DNA of 64,000 nucleotides from Shouchella shacheensis (GTDB lineage Bacteria > Bacillota > Bacilli > Bacillales > Bacillaceae_D): assembly GCF_001484965.1 (NCBI RefSeq), contig NZ_LLYY01000010.1, forward strand, positions 100,239 to 164,238, read 5' to 3'. The notes under the pieces are model-generated. The model had not been told where the DNA came from. It did not search any database and was given only the letters and a program-made list of their open reading frames with translations. This document shows, in pieces, positions 43,688 through 52,092 of this stretch. A program made the translations under genes and the position numbers. Each line of letters starts with the position of its first letter. The first letter of the stretch is position 1.

Positions 43688-44110
43688 ATGAAAAAAGAAA
43701 TCCTTATTAGTTTGTTTTTCATCTTTTTGTTTACCTTTGATGCTTCCCCTGCTTATGCTCATCGATTGGTGATCGAACCACTAGAACCCGGAACCATTCG
43801 CGCGGTGTATGAAGATGGTAGCTTTTCAACCCGCACATTGATTACGGTTTATGATGCAACAGGAAATGAGATTGATCATGGCAGCCTTGATTCTGACGGT
43901 TACTTTTACTTCGATGAAACGGAAGCTCACTTTTTCGTTGCCGACGATGGCATTGGTCATCGCACGGAATGGACTGTTGGAGAAGAAGTCGTTTTCAAAT
44001 CAGACCCTCACCGCTGGATGATTGGTGGAATAGTTCTTTTCCTTTCCATTAGCATCGCCGTTTATTTTTCATATCGAGTCAGGAAGCGCAAACAGCTAGC
44101 GAAGACATAA
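43688..44110 (+). CDS. secreted beta-domain protein with C-terminal membrane anchor
   Basis: 140 residues: signal peptide ending AYAH, a beta-sandwich-like region with HRLVIEPLEPGTIRAVYEDGSFSTRTLITVYD, then one membrane helix (about 112-130) and a basic tail. The mature N-terminal His resembles the exposed His of nickel/cobalt transport accessory proteins (NikN/CbiN-like, DUF4198-like) and CopC; I cannot choose among them. AGGAG lies 8 bases before the ATG. It follows the His-rich lipoprotein by 38 bp. Confidence 0.62.
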   Translation: MKKEILISLFFIFLFTFDASPAYAHRLVIEPLEPGTIRAVYEDGSFSTRTLITVYDATGNEIDHGSLDSDGYFYFDETEAHFFVADDGIGHRTEWTVGEEVVFKSDPHRWMIGGIVLFLSISIAVYFSYRVRKRKQLAKT

Positions 44111-44197
44111 CAATAAACCTTACTAGTCAAACACATCTTGACATGTGGATGCTAGTGGGGTTTGTTTATACATGACTAACTAACAAATGATCGTTTA

Positions 44198-45034
44198 TTA
44201 CTTCTTCTTTTTCTTCCTCTTTGGCTTTCGTTTTTGATCCTGACTCCAGTATTGAACATCGGGGTATTTCCTTCTCAAGTAGACGAGTAAGCAAACCCCA
44301 AGTCCAACCAAGAAAATGGACATGAGTTGTGCAGCTCTTAGGGATTCGGTCACCATTAAACTATCAGTCCGCATTCCTTCTATAAAGAAACGGCCAACCG
44401 AATACCAAATTGCATATGAGACGATAAGGTATCCTCTTGTCGGGTTCAACTTTCTCATTAACATAAAGAGAATGAATCCACAGAAATTCCACACAGATTC
44501 ATAGAGAAATGTCGGATGGTAATACACACCGTCAATGTACATTTGATTAATGATAAAATCAGGCAATCTTAAACTTTCAAGAAACGTTTTTGTAACAGGC
44601 CCTCCGTGCGCCTCCTGATTTATAAAATTCCCCCATCGGCCTATTGCTTGGCCAAGAATGAGGCTCGGAGCGGCAATATCAGCCACTTTCCAAAACGAAA
44701 CCTGTTTCTTTTTCGTGTAAACGTATGCGGTTAGGAAGGCCCCTATTAATGCTCCATGAATAGCAATGCCCCCTTCCCAGATAGCAAGGATTTGTTGTGG
44801 GTTTTGACTGAAATACTCCCAGCGAAAAACAACGTAATACAACCTTGCTGAAACGATTGAAATCGGCAGTGCGTATAGAAGCAAATCAGAAAAAAAGCCA
44901 GGGGGAAAACCGTGTCGTATTGTTTCCCTGTTTGCTACCCATACACCCAATAAAACGCCTATCATAATAATAATTCCGTACCAATTGACAGCGAACGGCC
45001 CTATTTCGAATGCAACCCGATTCAGAGGTTCCAA
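44198..45034 (-). CDS. lgt: prolipoprotein diacylglyceryl transferase
   Basis: Membrane enzyme that attaches diacylglyceryl to the lipobox Cys of prolipoproteins; 278 residues, seven helices. The Lgt signature [13 protein letters not shown] and [13 protein letters not shown] (essential Arg) are present, and the basic C-terminus ([11 protein letters not shown]) is unusually long. A TTG start lies 7 bases after AAAGGAG. Housekeeping lgt in Bacillus normally sits beside hprK; its position among metal genes suggests a second copy. Confidence 0.93.
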   Translation of the reverse strand: MEPLNRVAFEIGPFAVNWYGIIIMIGVLLGVWVANRETIRHGFPPGFFSDLLLYALPISIVSARLYYVVFRWEYFSQNPQQILAIWEGGIAIHGALIGAFLTAYVYTKKKQVSFWKVADIAAPSLILGQAIGRWGNFINQEAHGGPVTKTFLESLRLPDFIINQMYIDGVYYHPTFLYESVWNFCGFILFMLMRKLNPTRGYLIVSYAIWYSVGRFFIEGMRTDSLMVTESLRAAQLMSIFLVGLGVCLLVYLRRKYPDVQYWSQDQKRKPKRKKKKK

Positions 45035-45367
45035 GTTCCCACTCCTTTCTCTCTAAAGCTTCTTATCAGTATAGGAGATAAATTTGAATAATGTATGTAG
45101 TACTGAAGTTTTTGTGCTAAAGGCAATGGCTTTTATATACAAGAAAAAGACATCCCGTTTTAACTCAAGAATGCCCTTTCTTTACAAAACTTCATGCTTG
45201 CTTATTTGTTACGACCTAATGATGACTGTTTTTACCAGACATCCCCTTCATGCAAAATATCATCATCAAGGGACACGCGGCTAAGATCAAAAGGGATAGC
45301 CACTCCATCTTCCCCCCCCTCCCTATAGGCAATTACTTTAGTGCCTTCATTGACTTCAAACAAACGC
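45035..45367. other. intergenic region upstream of lgt
   Basis: 333 bp. It holds the direct-repeat promoter at 45068-45101; no supported gene or terminator was seen in the rest. Confidence 0.5.
45068..45101 (-). promoter_or_regulatory. PhoP-like promoter of lgt, copy 7
   Basis: Minus strand: TACATA-N5-TTCAAA-N9-TATACT, 34 bp upstream of the start codon. Confidence 0.5.
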
Positions 45368-45964
45368 TTACTCTTTTGAATTTACACATTCGATAACAAG
45401 AAAAAGACCTTTAAAATATTCTTCCGTATTATCAATTGCAAATCCAGCATTTTTTAGCCGTTCGCGTGTATTTCGATTTAAACGACATCCCCCACATACT
45501 TTTGACCAAATCGGTGTACACATGTCTTGCAGTCGTCCTAAAACTGGATTATCGAAACGTACATGTTCAAAGAGAAGCACTCTTCCACCCGGTTTACAAA
45601 CCCGTTTTACTTCTTTTAATGCTTTACCAGGATCTTCAATCGTACAAAAAACAAGGGTTCCAATTATGGAATCAAATGTATCGTTAGCAAAAGGGAGAGA
45701 TTCAGCCTTTTCTAAATAGGTCCGAATCGGCACTTTACTTTTTTCCTTTTGCTTTATAGAGATCTCTTTCATGAAAGGGTCCGGTTCTATCGCATCTACC
45801 TGTAGGCCCCCCCGATACAATTGAAAATTTGTCCCTGTTCCTGATCCAATTTCTAAAACCCTTCCCTCTGACTTACGTAATAGACGCTTCCTGATTTTTT
45901 TAAATTTAAACTGCTCAAGCGGTGACATCGCTACATCGTAAAGTCGAGCGAACCACTTGCCCAT
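45368..45964 (-). CDS. class I methyltransferase, METTL7/PmtA-like
   Basis: 198 residues: SAM motif VLEIGSGTGTNFQLY, acidic VDAIEPDP, motif FDSIIGTLVFCTIEDPGKAL and RVLLFEHVRFDNPVLGRLQD. The last segment and CGGCRLNRNT are typical of the METTL7/phospholipid-methyltransferase-like group, whose members methylate lipids or thiols. Thiol or hydrogen-sulfide methylation would suit the redox context but is inference. It has its own PhoP-like promoter. Confidence 0.8.
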   Translation of the reverse strand: MGKWFARLYDVAMSPLEQFKFKKIRKRLLRKSEGRVLEIGSGTGTNFQLYRGGLQVDAIEPDPFMKEISIKQKEKSKVPIRTYLEKAESLPFANDTFDSIIGTLVFCTIEDPGKALKEVKRVCKPGGRVLLFEHVRFDNPVLGRLQDMCTPIWSKVCGGCRLNRNTRERLKNAGFAIDNTEEYFKGLFLVIECVNSKE

Positions 45965-46111
45965 TCATCTCTTCCCTCCCCTTCAGGAGAATTGTCCATA
46001 CTTGCTGAGCATTTTGAAAGCAATCATGATAATAGCTATCGTGTATCTTAAGTCGAACGGTGGTGTTTTAGAAATTCACGTATCTCCTCCTTTCATGACT
46101 AGGACTTTTTC

Positions 46112-46145
46112 AGTATAGACAATAAATCTGAGGTTTTTGTGAAGA
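46112..46145 (-). promoter_or_regulatory. PhoP-like promoter of the methyltransferase, copy 8
   Basis: Minus strand: TTCACA-N5-CTCAGA-N9-TATACT, about 150 bp upstream of the gene. Confidence 0.45.
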
Positions 46146-46194
46146 TTCTATTTTTCCTTTACTCAACTTTCGAACGACTTTAGTCAAAGAAAAA

Positions 46195-46242
46195 GGCATT
46201 ATCACCAGCATGTCCCATAATAGGAACTGCCATGATAATGCC
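46195..46242 (-). terminator. terminator-like hairpin without an adjacent gene
   Basis: GGCATTATCA / TGATAATGCC (10 bp) with a 28-base loop; the minus strand continues with TTTTTCTTTG. It lies 160 bp downstream of the NlpC/P60 gene. Short minus-strand frames cross it but none has a ribosome site, so it could be the end of a decayed gene. Nothing else is seen in 46243-46403. Confidence 0.5.
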
Positions 46243-46403
46243 GCCATTGAGGTGAAACCATGAAGCAATACTTGTCACTTTTATAACTAAAATACATAAT
46301 CAGAAAGTACTCAACACGGCTTAGATGCTCTTTCTAAATCACAATACCGTGAGTCATTCCATGAATCATTGGTTTTAAATGTAGTTATAGTTTATCGTGT
46401 GGA

Positions 46404-47234
46404 CTACTTAAACGATTTAATGCCTATAAAGTGGCTTTGCCAATAAGGGTTTGTAATGTCCGCTTTCTCGACCCCAGCAGCTCCGGCATGAATCATTTGG
46501 TTATTTCCAATGTAGATGCCACTATGGGAAGCCCCATTCGTATTATAAGTACCTTCATAAAATAATACATCTCCAATAGTAAGGGATTCAACTTCTTTTC
46601 CATCGTTTACCCACATTTCTGCATGCGTCCGCGATAAACTAACCCCGTTTTGAGCAAATACATAATTAATAAAACCACTGCTATCCAGACCTGCGGCAGT
46701 TGTCCCTCCCCATACATAGGGGGTTCCTAACACGCTTTTTGCGGTTGACACAATATTTGATTCTAGTGTTGATGCCTGTTGAACTTCAACAGAATGGTTA
46801 GGTTGTTGTTCCCCTTCACCGGAATCTCTAGTAGACGTATTAACTAACGAATAGTTTTCCACCGAAGTATTTAATGCTAGTGCATTAGAAGTGTTAGATT
46901 CTACAATTCCATCAGCAATGAGTCCCTGGCTTTGTTGGTATTCTCTCACGGCTTGCTCCGTCTTAGGTCCAAATATTCCATCCGCCTGAATATTGTACCC
47001 TTCCTTGTTTAACTCTATCTGCAACTTTTCAACATTGCTTCCTCTATCATTTCGTTTAATAACTGTCGACGTTTGATTCTGAGATTGACTACTCTTTATT
47101 TGTGTCTCCTTTTGAGAGTTGACTGCGTTTGGTTTAACATAAGCTGAAGCTTCTTGACCCCAAGCCGCACCAACAGTCATTGCAGCAATCAGTGATGTAG
47201 ATAAGATAAAAGCTTTCTTTGTGTTTGCCAACAT
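46404..47234 (-). CDS. NlpC/P60-family cell-wall protein with peptidoglycan-binding domain; catalytic Cys replaced
   Basis: 276 residues: signal peptide (1-31), a peptidoglycan-binding_1 domain (about 66-110, VEKLQIELNKEGYNIQADGIFGPKT), a Ser/Asn-rich linker, and an NlpC/P60 domain (about 160-276). The catalytic Cys of the family motif DCSG is Ser185 here (DSSG, AGC for TGC); the two His (H237, H249) remain. It may be an inactive binding protein, or a Ser variant of the endopeptidase. The ATG at 47234 follows AAGGAGG at 11 bases, and its leader can form an RBS-masking hairpin. Confidence 0.85.
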   Translation of the reverse strand: MLANTKKAFILSTSLIAAMTVGAAWGQEASAYVKPNAVNSQKETQIKSSQSQNQTSTVIKRNDRGSNVEKLQIELNKEGYNIQADGIFGPKTEQAVREYQQSQGLIADGIVESNTSNALALNTSVENYSLVNTSTRDSGEGEQQPNHSVEVQQASTLESNIVSTAKSVLGTPYVWGGTTAAGLDSSGFINYVFAQNGVSLSRTHAEMWVNDGKEVESLTIGDVLFYEGTYNTNGASHSGIYIGNNQMIHAGAAGVEKADITNPYWQSHFIGIKSFK

Positions 47235-47242
47235 TTTTGTTT

Positions 47243-47305
47243 GAACCTCCTTAAATTTGCATAAGATAAATCTATCAATAAAACAAGGAGATCTTAAGGA
47301 GGTTC
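47243..47305 (-). promoter_or_regulatory. RBS-masking hairpin in the NlpC/P60 leader
   Basis: On the minus strand GAACCTCCTTAA (47305-47294) is perfectly complementary to TTAAGGAGGTTC (47254-47243), which contains the ribosome site; the loop is 39 bases. The upstream arm mimics the 3' end of 16S rRNA. A 12-bp pairing would block translation unless opened by a ligand, protein, antisense or temperature. Confidence 0.6.
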
Positions 47306-47464
47306 GATTACAATTCAATTACAAAATATGTCGAAATGTGTTGAATATCCACTAACATCAAAATCATTTTCTTTTAGTATTAGTGTTTAATTTTCAGCAA
47401 GTCCATCTCATCTTTTCTTTTAACAGATTACATGCAGACCCTTTCTTTTAATAGTTGTGACCCA

Positions 47465-48172
47465 TTAGAATCCCATAAACCCGTTGAATACGTTATTTAC
47501 TAGAAATGAAGTGATTCGAGTCATCCAGTCAAAATACAGCATGACGCCAAACACCACCATCACCGATCCACCAACCTTCATAATGAGATTCATGTACTTT
47601 TTGATCCAGTTCATTTTGTCTACAAAGAATGCCATTAAAAAGAAAGGAATCGCAAATCCAACGCTATAGACGCTCATGTATAACATCCCTGAGCCAGGAT
47701 TACTGACACTTAAGGCAATCACTGATGCCAATATCGGGCCAACACAAGGTGTCCATCCCGCTGCAAACGCCAGCCCAATGACGTATGTTCCAATATACCC
47801 ACTGGGTCTTTTTGAGAGCTGGAGCTGCTGAGTCCTCATTAGAAGCGAAGGCTTTATGACACCCATTGTCACTAGTCCGAAAACAACGATGAAAATGGCA
47901 CCAATCTGCCGAATCAAATTGTTATACCTGATAAAAGCCTCACCAATAAGGGAGGTGGACATGCCAAGCACGATAAAAATTGTTGAGAACCCTAAGATAA
48001 AAATGGATGTGTGTACTACTTTCGGGGATACCCCCTTCCCTTTCTCCTTTAACTCCTCCACTGATAACCCAGTAATGTACGACAGAAATGCTGGATAAAG
48101 GGGAAGATTGCAAGGCGAGACAAAAGATAACAGCCCTGCCCCAAATGCCAGTATGATGCTTATATCATTCAT
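47465..48172 (-). CDS. ccdA: cytochrome c biogenesis protein CcdA
   Basis: Thiol-disulfide membrane transporter, 235 residues, six helices, which passes electrons to ResA for reduction of apocytochrome c. The two redox Cys are in FVSPCNLPLYP (helix 1; most relatives have SPCVLPL) and GWTPCVGPIL (helix 4). The ATG at 48172 has AAGGAG 6 bases upstream. Follows resC by 13 bp in the same operon. Confidence 0.92.
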   Translation of the reverse strand: MNDISIILAFGAGLLSFVSPCNLPLYPAFLSYITGLSVEELKEKGKGVSPKVVHTSIFILGFSTIFIVLGMSTSLIGEAFIRYNNLIRQIGAIFIVVFGLVTMGVIKPSLLMRTQQLQLSKRPSGYIGTYVIGLAFAAGWTPCVGPILASVIALSVSNPGSGMLYMSVYSVGFAIPFFLMAFFVDKMNWIKKYMNLIMKVGGSVMVVFGVMLYFDWMTRITSFLVNNVFNGFMGF

Positions 48173-48185
48173 AAAGAACTCCTTT

Positions 48186-49382
48186 TTACGCGTAAGAGTG
48201 TAACCCAGCCACGACGAGATTAATGGCGAGCAAATTAAACATAATAAGCCCAAACCCAATCACTAACAGCCAGGCCGATTTCTCCCCATGCCAGCCTCTT
48301 GAGAGACGTAAGTGTAGATAGGCAGCATAAAAAAGAAAAGTAATTAAAGCCCATACTTCTTTCGGATCCCATCCCCAAAACCTTGTCCATGCGACTTGAG
48401 CCCATATCATCGCAAAAATCAATCCCCCAAGCGCAAACACCGGAAAACCGATAATAATGGCTCTATAGCTGACCTCATCAAACAATTCTGGGTTTACGTT
48501 TTTTAAAACCGGTTGGATTGCGGCGGAAACCCGCTTTCTCAAAATAATTCGCAAACCAAGATAGAGTAGGCTCCCTGAAACAATCGACCATAGAAGTGTA
48601 TTGAATTTCCGAGGTGCTTCCACCCCATTCATCCATCCCGGTGTTTGAAGCAATGGTCCAAAGCGGTTCTGATCGGAAGGGATTAGCTCCCCTTTATAAG
48701 GCCCAACAATTGCTGGGAGATCATATTCGAGTTCTGCCTCAACTTCAAGCTCATTCACCCAGTTGAAACTTACTGAGTAATTATTAGCCTGAAACAAACC
48801 AACCGTGATCGCGATTCCAACAGCGCAGGTACTGGCAAAAACAATGGCCTCAAGCCAAAACGTTTGCCTGGAGCGTTTCGTTTGATCGACAACTCGGATT
48901 AAATAGATCAGTGCGCCAATAAAGCCAATCCCAAGTATCCCCTGACCGATGGCTGTTGTGATGACATGGATGTGAAGCCAGTAGGTTTGCAAGGCGGGGA
49001 TTAGCGGTGAGACATCACTTGGAAACACGGAGGCATAGGCAATAATAACGATCGCGATAGGCATGGTGAAAATGCCAAGGACAGGCTTCTTATAAATCAT
49101 ATAAAGGATAAGAAACGCTAAGACGATCGTCATTCCTAGAAATGTCGTGTATTCAAACATGTTGCTCACGGGCGCATGCCCGCCTACGATCCATCTTGTA
49201 ATGAAATAGCCCAGCTGAGCTAGAAAACCTGCCAGAGTAAGACCAAAACTGGACCACCCCCATTTCTTCGCTCTCTTCTTTTGTTGTTTGTTTTCATAAT
49301 ACATTGTCATCGAAAAAACAACCATCGAGGCAATATAGATAAAAAACGCAGCAAGTAACAAATTACTACTTAGTTCAACCAT
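48186..49382 (-). CDS. resC: cytochrome c biogenesis protein ResC/CcsA (haem handling)
   Basis: Membrane protein of system II, 398 residues, that with ResB carries haem to the outside and ligates it to apocytochrome c. The tryptophan-rich WWD-like domain reads WGWDPKEVWALITFLFYAAYLHLR, with flanking conserved His. GGAGTAAAAA precedes the ATG. Three bp after resB. Confidence 0.94.
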   Translation of the reverse strand: MVELSSNLLLAAFFIYIASMVVFSMTMYYENKQQKKRAKKWGWSSFGLTLAGFLAQLGYFITRWIVGGHAPVSNMFEYTTFLGMTIVLAFLILYMIYKKPVLGIFTMPIAIVIIAYASVFPSDVSPLIPALQTYWLHIHVITTAIGQGILGIGFIGALIYLIRVVDQTKRSRQTFWLEAIVFASTCAVGIAITVGLFQANNYSVSFNWVNELEVEAELEYDLPAIVGPYKGELIPSDQNRFGPLLQTPGWMNGVEAPRKFNTLLWSIVSGSLLYLGLRIILRKRVSAAIQPVLKNVNPELFDEVSYRAIIIGFPVFALGGLIFAMIWAQVAWTRFWGWDPKEVWALITFLFYAAYLHLRLSRGWHGEKSAWLLVIGFGLIMFNLLAINLVVAGLHSYA

Positions 49383-49385
49383 TTT

Positions 49386-51017
49386 TTACTCCTTCCCTTT
49401 AGCAGATGGTGTGTCTATCCTTCTATCTATAGGTTGTTCAAGCCCTATCGCCTCTGTCAATTGCACCAGTTCTCGACGAAAAGCAAACCAATTTTTATTT
49501 GTATAGGCTGAAACGATAACGCTATTTCCTTCCTGTAAGACCCAAATTCTTCGGTGTGTCCAATGACTTCCCTGCACGAGTCCAATCATGAAGATAGCTC
49601 CCCCTACGATCAGGAATGGCAATGTATAGTCCTTCCGAACCGTTAGACCAGCGACGTTTTTTGTCTCAAGACCAGACAATCTAATCGTATACGTGTTATC
49701 CTCTTCAGGATCAAAATTTTGGCCAATCGATAAAAAACTCACTTCGCTTTTTTCTTGGTTTGGACTATCGACTTGAAAAATGAAAGCCGGGTTATCGGGG
49801 ATTCTCGTTTGTGTGCCTGGGACACCGTCATCATTTATGTAGAAATTGGGGAAGTAATCTTTTAATGAAATGACATAGTTGTTTGATAGCTCGTATTGTT
49901 CGTCCGGATTGAAAAGGTCAACTGAAAATTCCCCCATCTCTTCCCCGGTCTCTTCATTTTCTAGGGTGAACATCATTTGGTTGAACTCATGAAGCTTGTA
50001 TGAAACTTGGTAGAGGGCAAAGCTATCAAATTTAAATGGGTCATTTACTCGAATTTGGTATGAATCTACCTCTTCTAGATCGGGAACTGAACCTACGGGA
50101 CTGTTCGCGTTACGTTGGTATAATGTCACCGTTGATTCATATGTCTCGACGACTTCTCCTCCGAGTCCCTGAATGGCATCCTGAAAAATTTCATCATCTT
50201 CATCGTACATCTCCAATAAAAATTGATGATTTTCTAAATAATACTCTCCCCCCGTCCCAGGGATAACTTCAGTCTCTCCTTCCCGAACCCAAAGCTGCTC
50301 GTCCACGAACATGCCAGGAAAAAAACGAAGCATTCCACCGATTAGAAAAATAATAAGACCGATATGATTCACATAGGGTCCCCATCTGGCAAACCGACCC
50401 TTCTCAGCTAGAATTGCGTTCCCATCCGTTCTGACATTGTACTTTTTAGTTTTCAATCGTTTCATTAATTTTTCATCGATCGCTGAATCCACTATTTGCG
50501 ACTCACTAACGAGACGCTGCCTTTTCATAAAGTGGACATGCTTACGTACACGCTGATTTTTTAATGAACGATAAAGTGGGAAAAATCGGTCAACACTGGC
50601 AATGGTAAGTGACACAGCCAGGGCAGCCATTATTAATAGGTACCACCAAGATTGGTATAGATTGTGAAAGCCAAGCTCATAATAAATCTTTCCGAACACA
50701 CCATACTCATCCTCATAATGCTCTGCAGGATTCACTGCGGGGGGGATATACATTTCCTGGGGAAAAATCGTTCCCAATGAGGAAGCCCCTAGCAAAATGA
50801 CAATAATCCAGATTCCTATTTTTACTGATGAAAAGAAATTCCAAATGTGGTCAATGAATGTTTTGTTATAGGTTTGGGAACGTCGGGCTGCCCCCTCATA
50901 GCGCATATTTAATACGGTTTCTTCTTTGCTTCCCTCCTCCAAAGGTTTCCCGCACGCCCCGCATAAAGCAGTGCCCTTGGGATTTTGCTGTCCACAGGCA
51001 CAGCGCAAATCAGACAT
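49386..51017 (-). CDS. resB: cytochrome c biogenesis protein ResB
   Basis: 543 residues: an N-terminal zinc ribbon (RCACGQQNPKGTALCGACG), then membrane helices and a large extracellular domain typical of ResB/Ccs1. The ATG at 51017 lies 6 bases after GGGGTG, which includes the GTG at 51026, so the longer frame is not the start. It works with ResC in haem attachment. Confidence 0.93.
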   Translation of the reverse strand: MSDLRCACGQQNPKGTALCGACGKPLEEGSKEETVLNMRYEGAARRSQTYNKTFIDHIWNFFSSVKIGIWIIVILLGASSLGTIFPQEMYIPPAVNPAEHYEDEYGVFGKIYYELGFHNLYQSWWYLLIMAALAVSLTIASVDRFFPLYRSLKNQRVRKHVHFMKRQRLVSESQIVDSAIDEKLMKRLKTKKYNVRTDGNAILAEKGRFARWGPYVNHIGLIIFLIGGMLRFFPGMFVDEQLWVREGETEVIPGTGGEYYLENHQFLLEMYDEDDEIFQDAIQGLGGEVVETYESTVTLYQRNANSPVGSVPDLEEVDSYQIRVNDPFKFDSFALYQVSYKLHEFNQMMFTLENEETGEEMGEFSVDLFNPDEQYELSNNYVISLKDYFPNFYINDDGVPGTQTRIPDNPAFIFQVDSPNQEKSEVSFLSIGQNFDPEEDNTYTIRLSGLETKNVAGLTVRKDYTLPFLIVGGAIFMIGLVQGSHWTHRRIWVLQEGNSVIVSAYTNKNWFAFRRELVQLTEAIGLEQPIDRRIDTPSAKGKE

Positions 51018-51028
51018 TCCAATCACCC

Positions 51029-51553
51029 CTATGGTTTAATACTTTCCATGTACTCAGCAATGTCCGCTTCTGTCATTCCACCTGTAATAACGCTGACTAC
51101 CGTTCCCTCTGAATCAATAAGCATTGTTGTCGGCAGCGGGATCACACCGTATTGATCCAACACCTGTCGGTTTGTATCCATCGGAATTGGAAAAGACAAG
51201 TTATGCCGTTGCACAAAACTATCTACTGTTAATTCGGCCTCCCCAACGTTCACAGCAAGAATTTCAACGCCTTGATCTTTATAAATCTCATACTGATTTT
51301 GCATATAGGGCATTTCACGCTCACACGGCGGACAGTACGTTCCCCAAAAGTTCAAAAACACCCCCTGCCCCCGATAATCCTCTAGTTCAGCCTCATTCCC
51401 CTCTAAGTCTTTTAGCACAAAATTCGGAGCTTCATCTCCGACTCGTACAGCTGCTTCACTATCGGAAAAGAAATTAATATAAAACATGTATCCAATTGCC
51501 CCTATCATAACGAGTAATATCATCGACCGCATAAGTAACCGTTTCCTTTTCAT
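51029..51553 (-). CDS. resA: thiol-disulfide oxidoreductase ResA
   Basis: Membrane-anchored thioredoxin-like protein, 174 residues, that reduces the CxxCH disulfide of apocytochrome c. One N-terminal helix, then the active site WGTYCPPCE (B. subtilis ResA has CEPC), and the cis-Pro in LPTTMLI. AGGAGG is 5 bases before the ATG. First gene of resABC-ccdA; the usual resDE genes are absent here. Confidence 0.93.
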   Translation of the reverse strand: MKRKRLLMRSMILLVMIGAIGYMFYINFFSDSEAAVRVGDEAPNFVLKDLEGNEAELEDYRGQGVFLNFWGTYCPPCEREMPYMQNQYEIYKDQGVEILAVNVGEAELTVDSFVQRHNLSFPIPMDTNRQVLDQYGVIPLPTTMLIDSEGTVVSVITGGMTEADIAEYMESIKP

Positions 51554-52092
51554 GGTTTCCTCCTTTCGTACGTTCTTATTACAAATTCTAATGAAAAAAT
51601 ATGTGGAAAAAATGAAGATAGACTGGAACGTTGGAGATGTCACCACCTATTCACATTTATTAGCGATTTTCAGGAAGTAATAGAGTCAAAGGCTTTGCTG
51701 CCACAAATCATAATGGAGCCAAGATATTAGATGACTAAAGTCGGTGGAGTTGATAATTCTTTTGAAGAAGCATGTCACACTGGAGATACTCTGGCGGAAG
51801 TCTTAACGGAGTATATACAAATCAAAACAAGCGATACTAGTAGGTAATTCAATTTCACCTTCGCAAAAGAGAATCATAAACTTAAAGGCAACGATTAGCA
51901 GGTAGAGATTCTGACTCCTTTACCTCCTGCACATTCGCTGCCTACTTCATTCTTCTCTTCTTTCTTCTATTTTTGGTTTGGGCGTTGGGCTTGCTTCTGA
52001 TGAGGATGCCACCTAACCATTCATTTCTTATTGGTCTACCTCTTTCCTTCCATTTTGTGGGCAATGTATTATCAGCATCTGCAATTGACGTC
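51554..52092. other. intergenic region upstream of resA
   Basis: 539 bp holding the promoter of resA and no convincing gene. A plus-strand 38-codon frame (51731-51847) has no well-placed ribosome site. No terminator for the MurE paralogue was recognised. Confidence 0.5.
51585..51618 (-). promoter_or_regulatory. PhoP-like promoter of resA, copy 9
   Basis: Minus strand: TTCATT-N5-CACATA-N9-TAGAAT, 31 bp upstream of the start codon. In B. subtilis the resA promoter is a known target of the response regulator PhoP. Confidence 0.5.

Noticed and set aside
46150..46290. short minus-strand frames around the orphan terminator
   Set aside because: Several frames are open but none has a ribosome site; only the hairpin is reported.
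47281..47460. c-di-AMP (ydaO) riboswitch before the NlpC/P60 gene
   Set aside because: Expected conserved core sequences and a terminator are absent; only the simple RBS-masking pair is seen.
51731..51847. 38-codon plus-strand frame
   Set aside because: The nearest GGAG is 12 bases away and no family is recognised.
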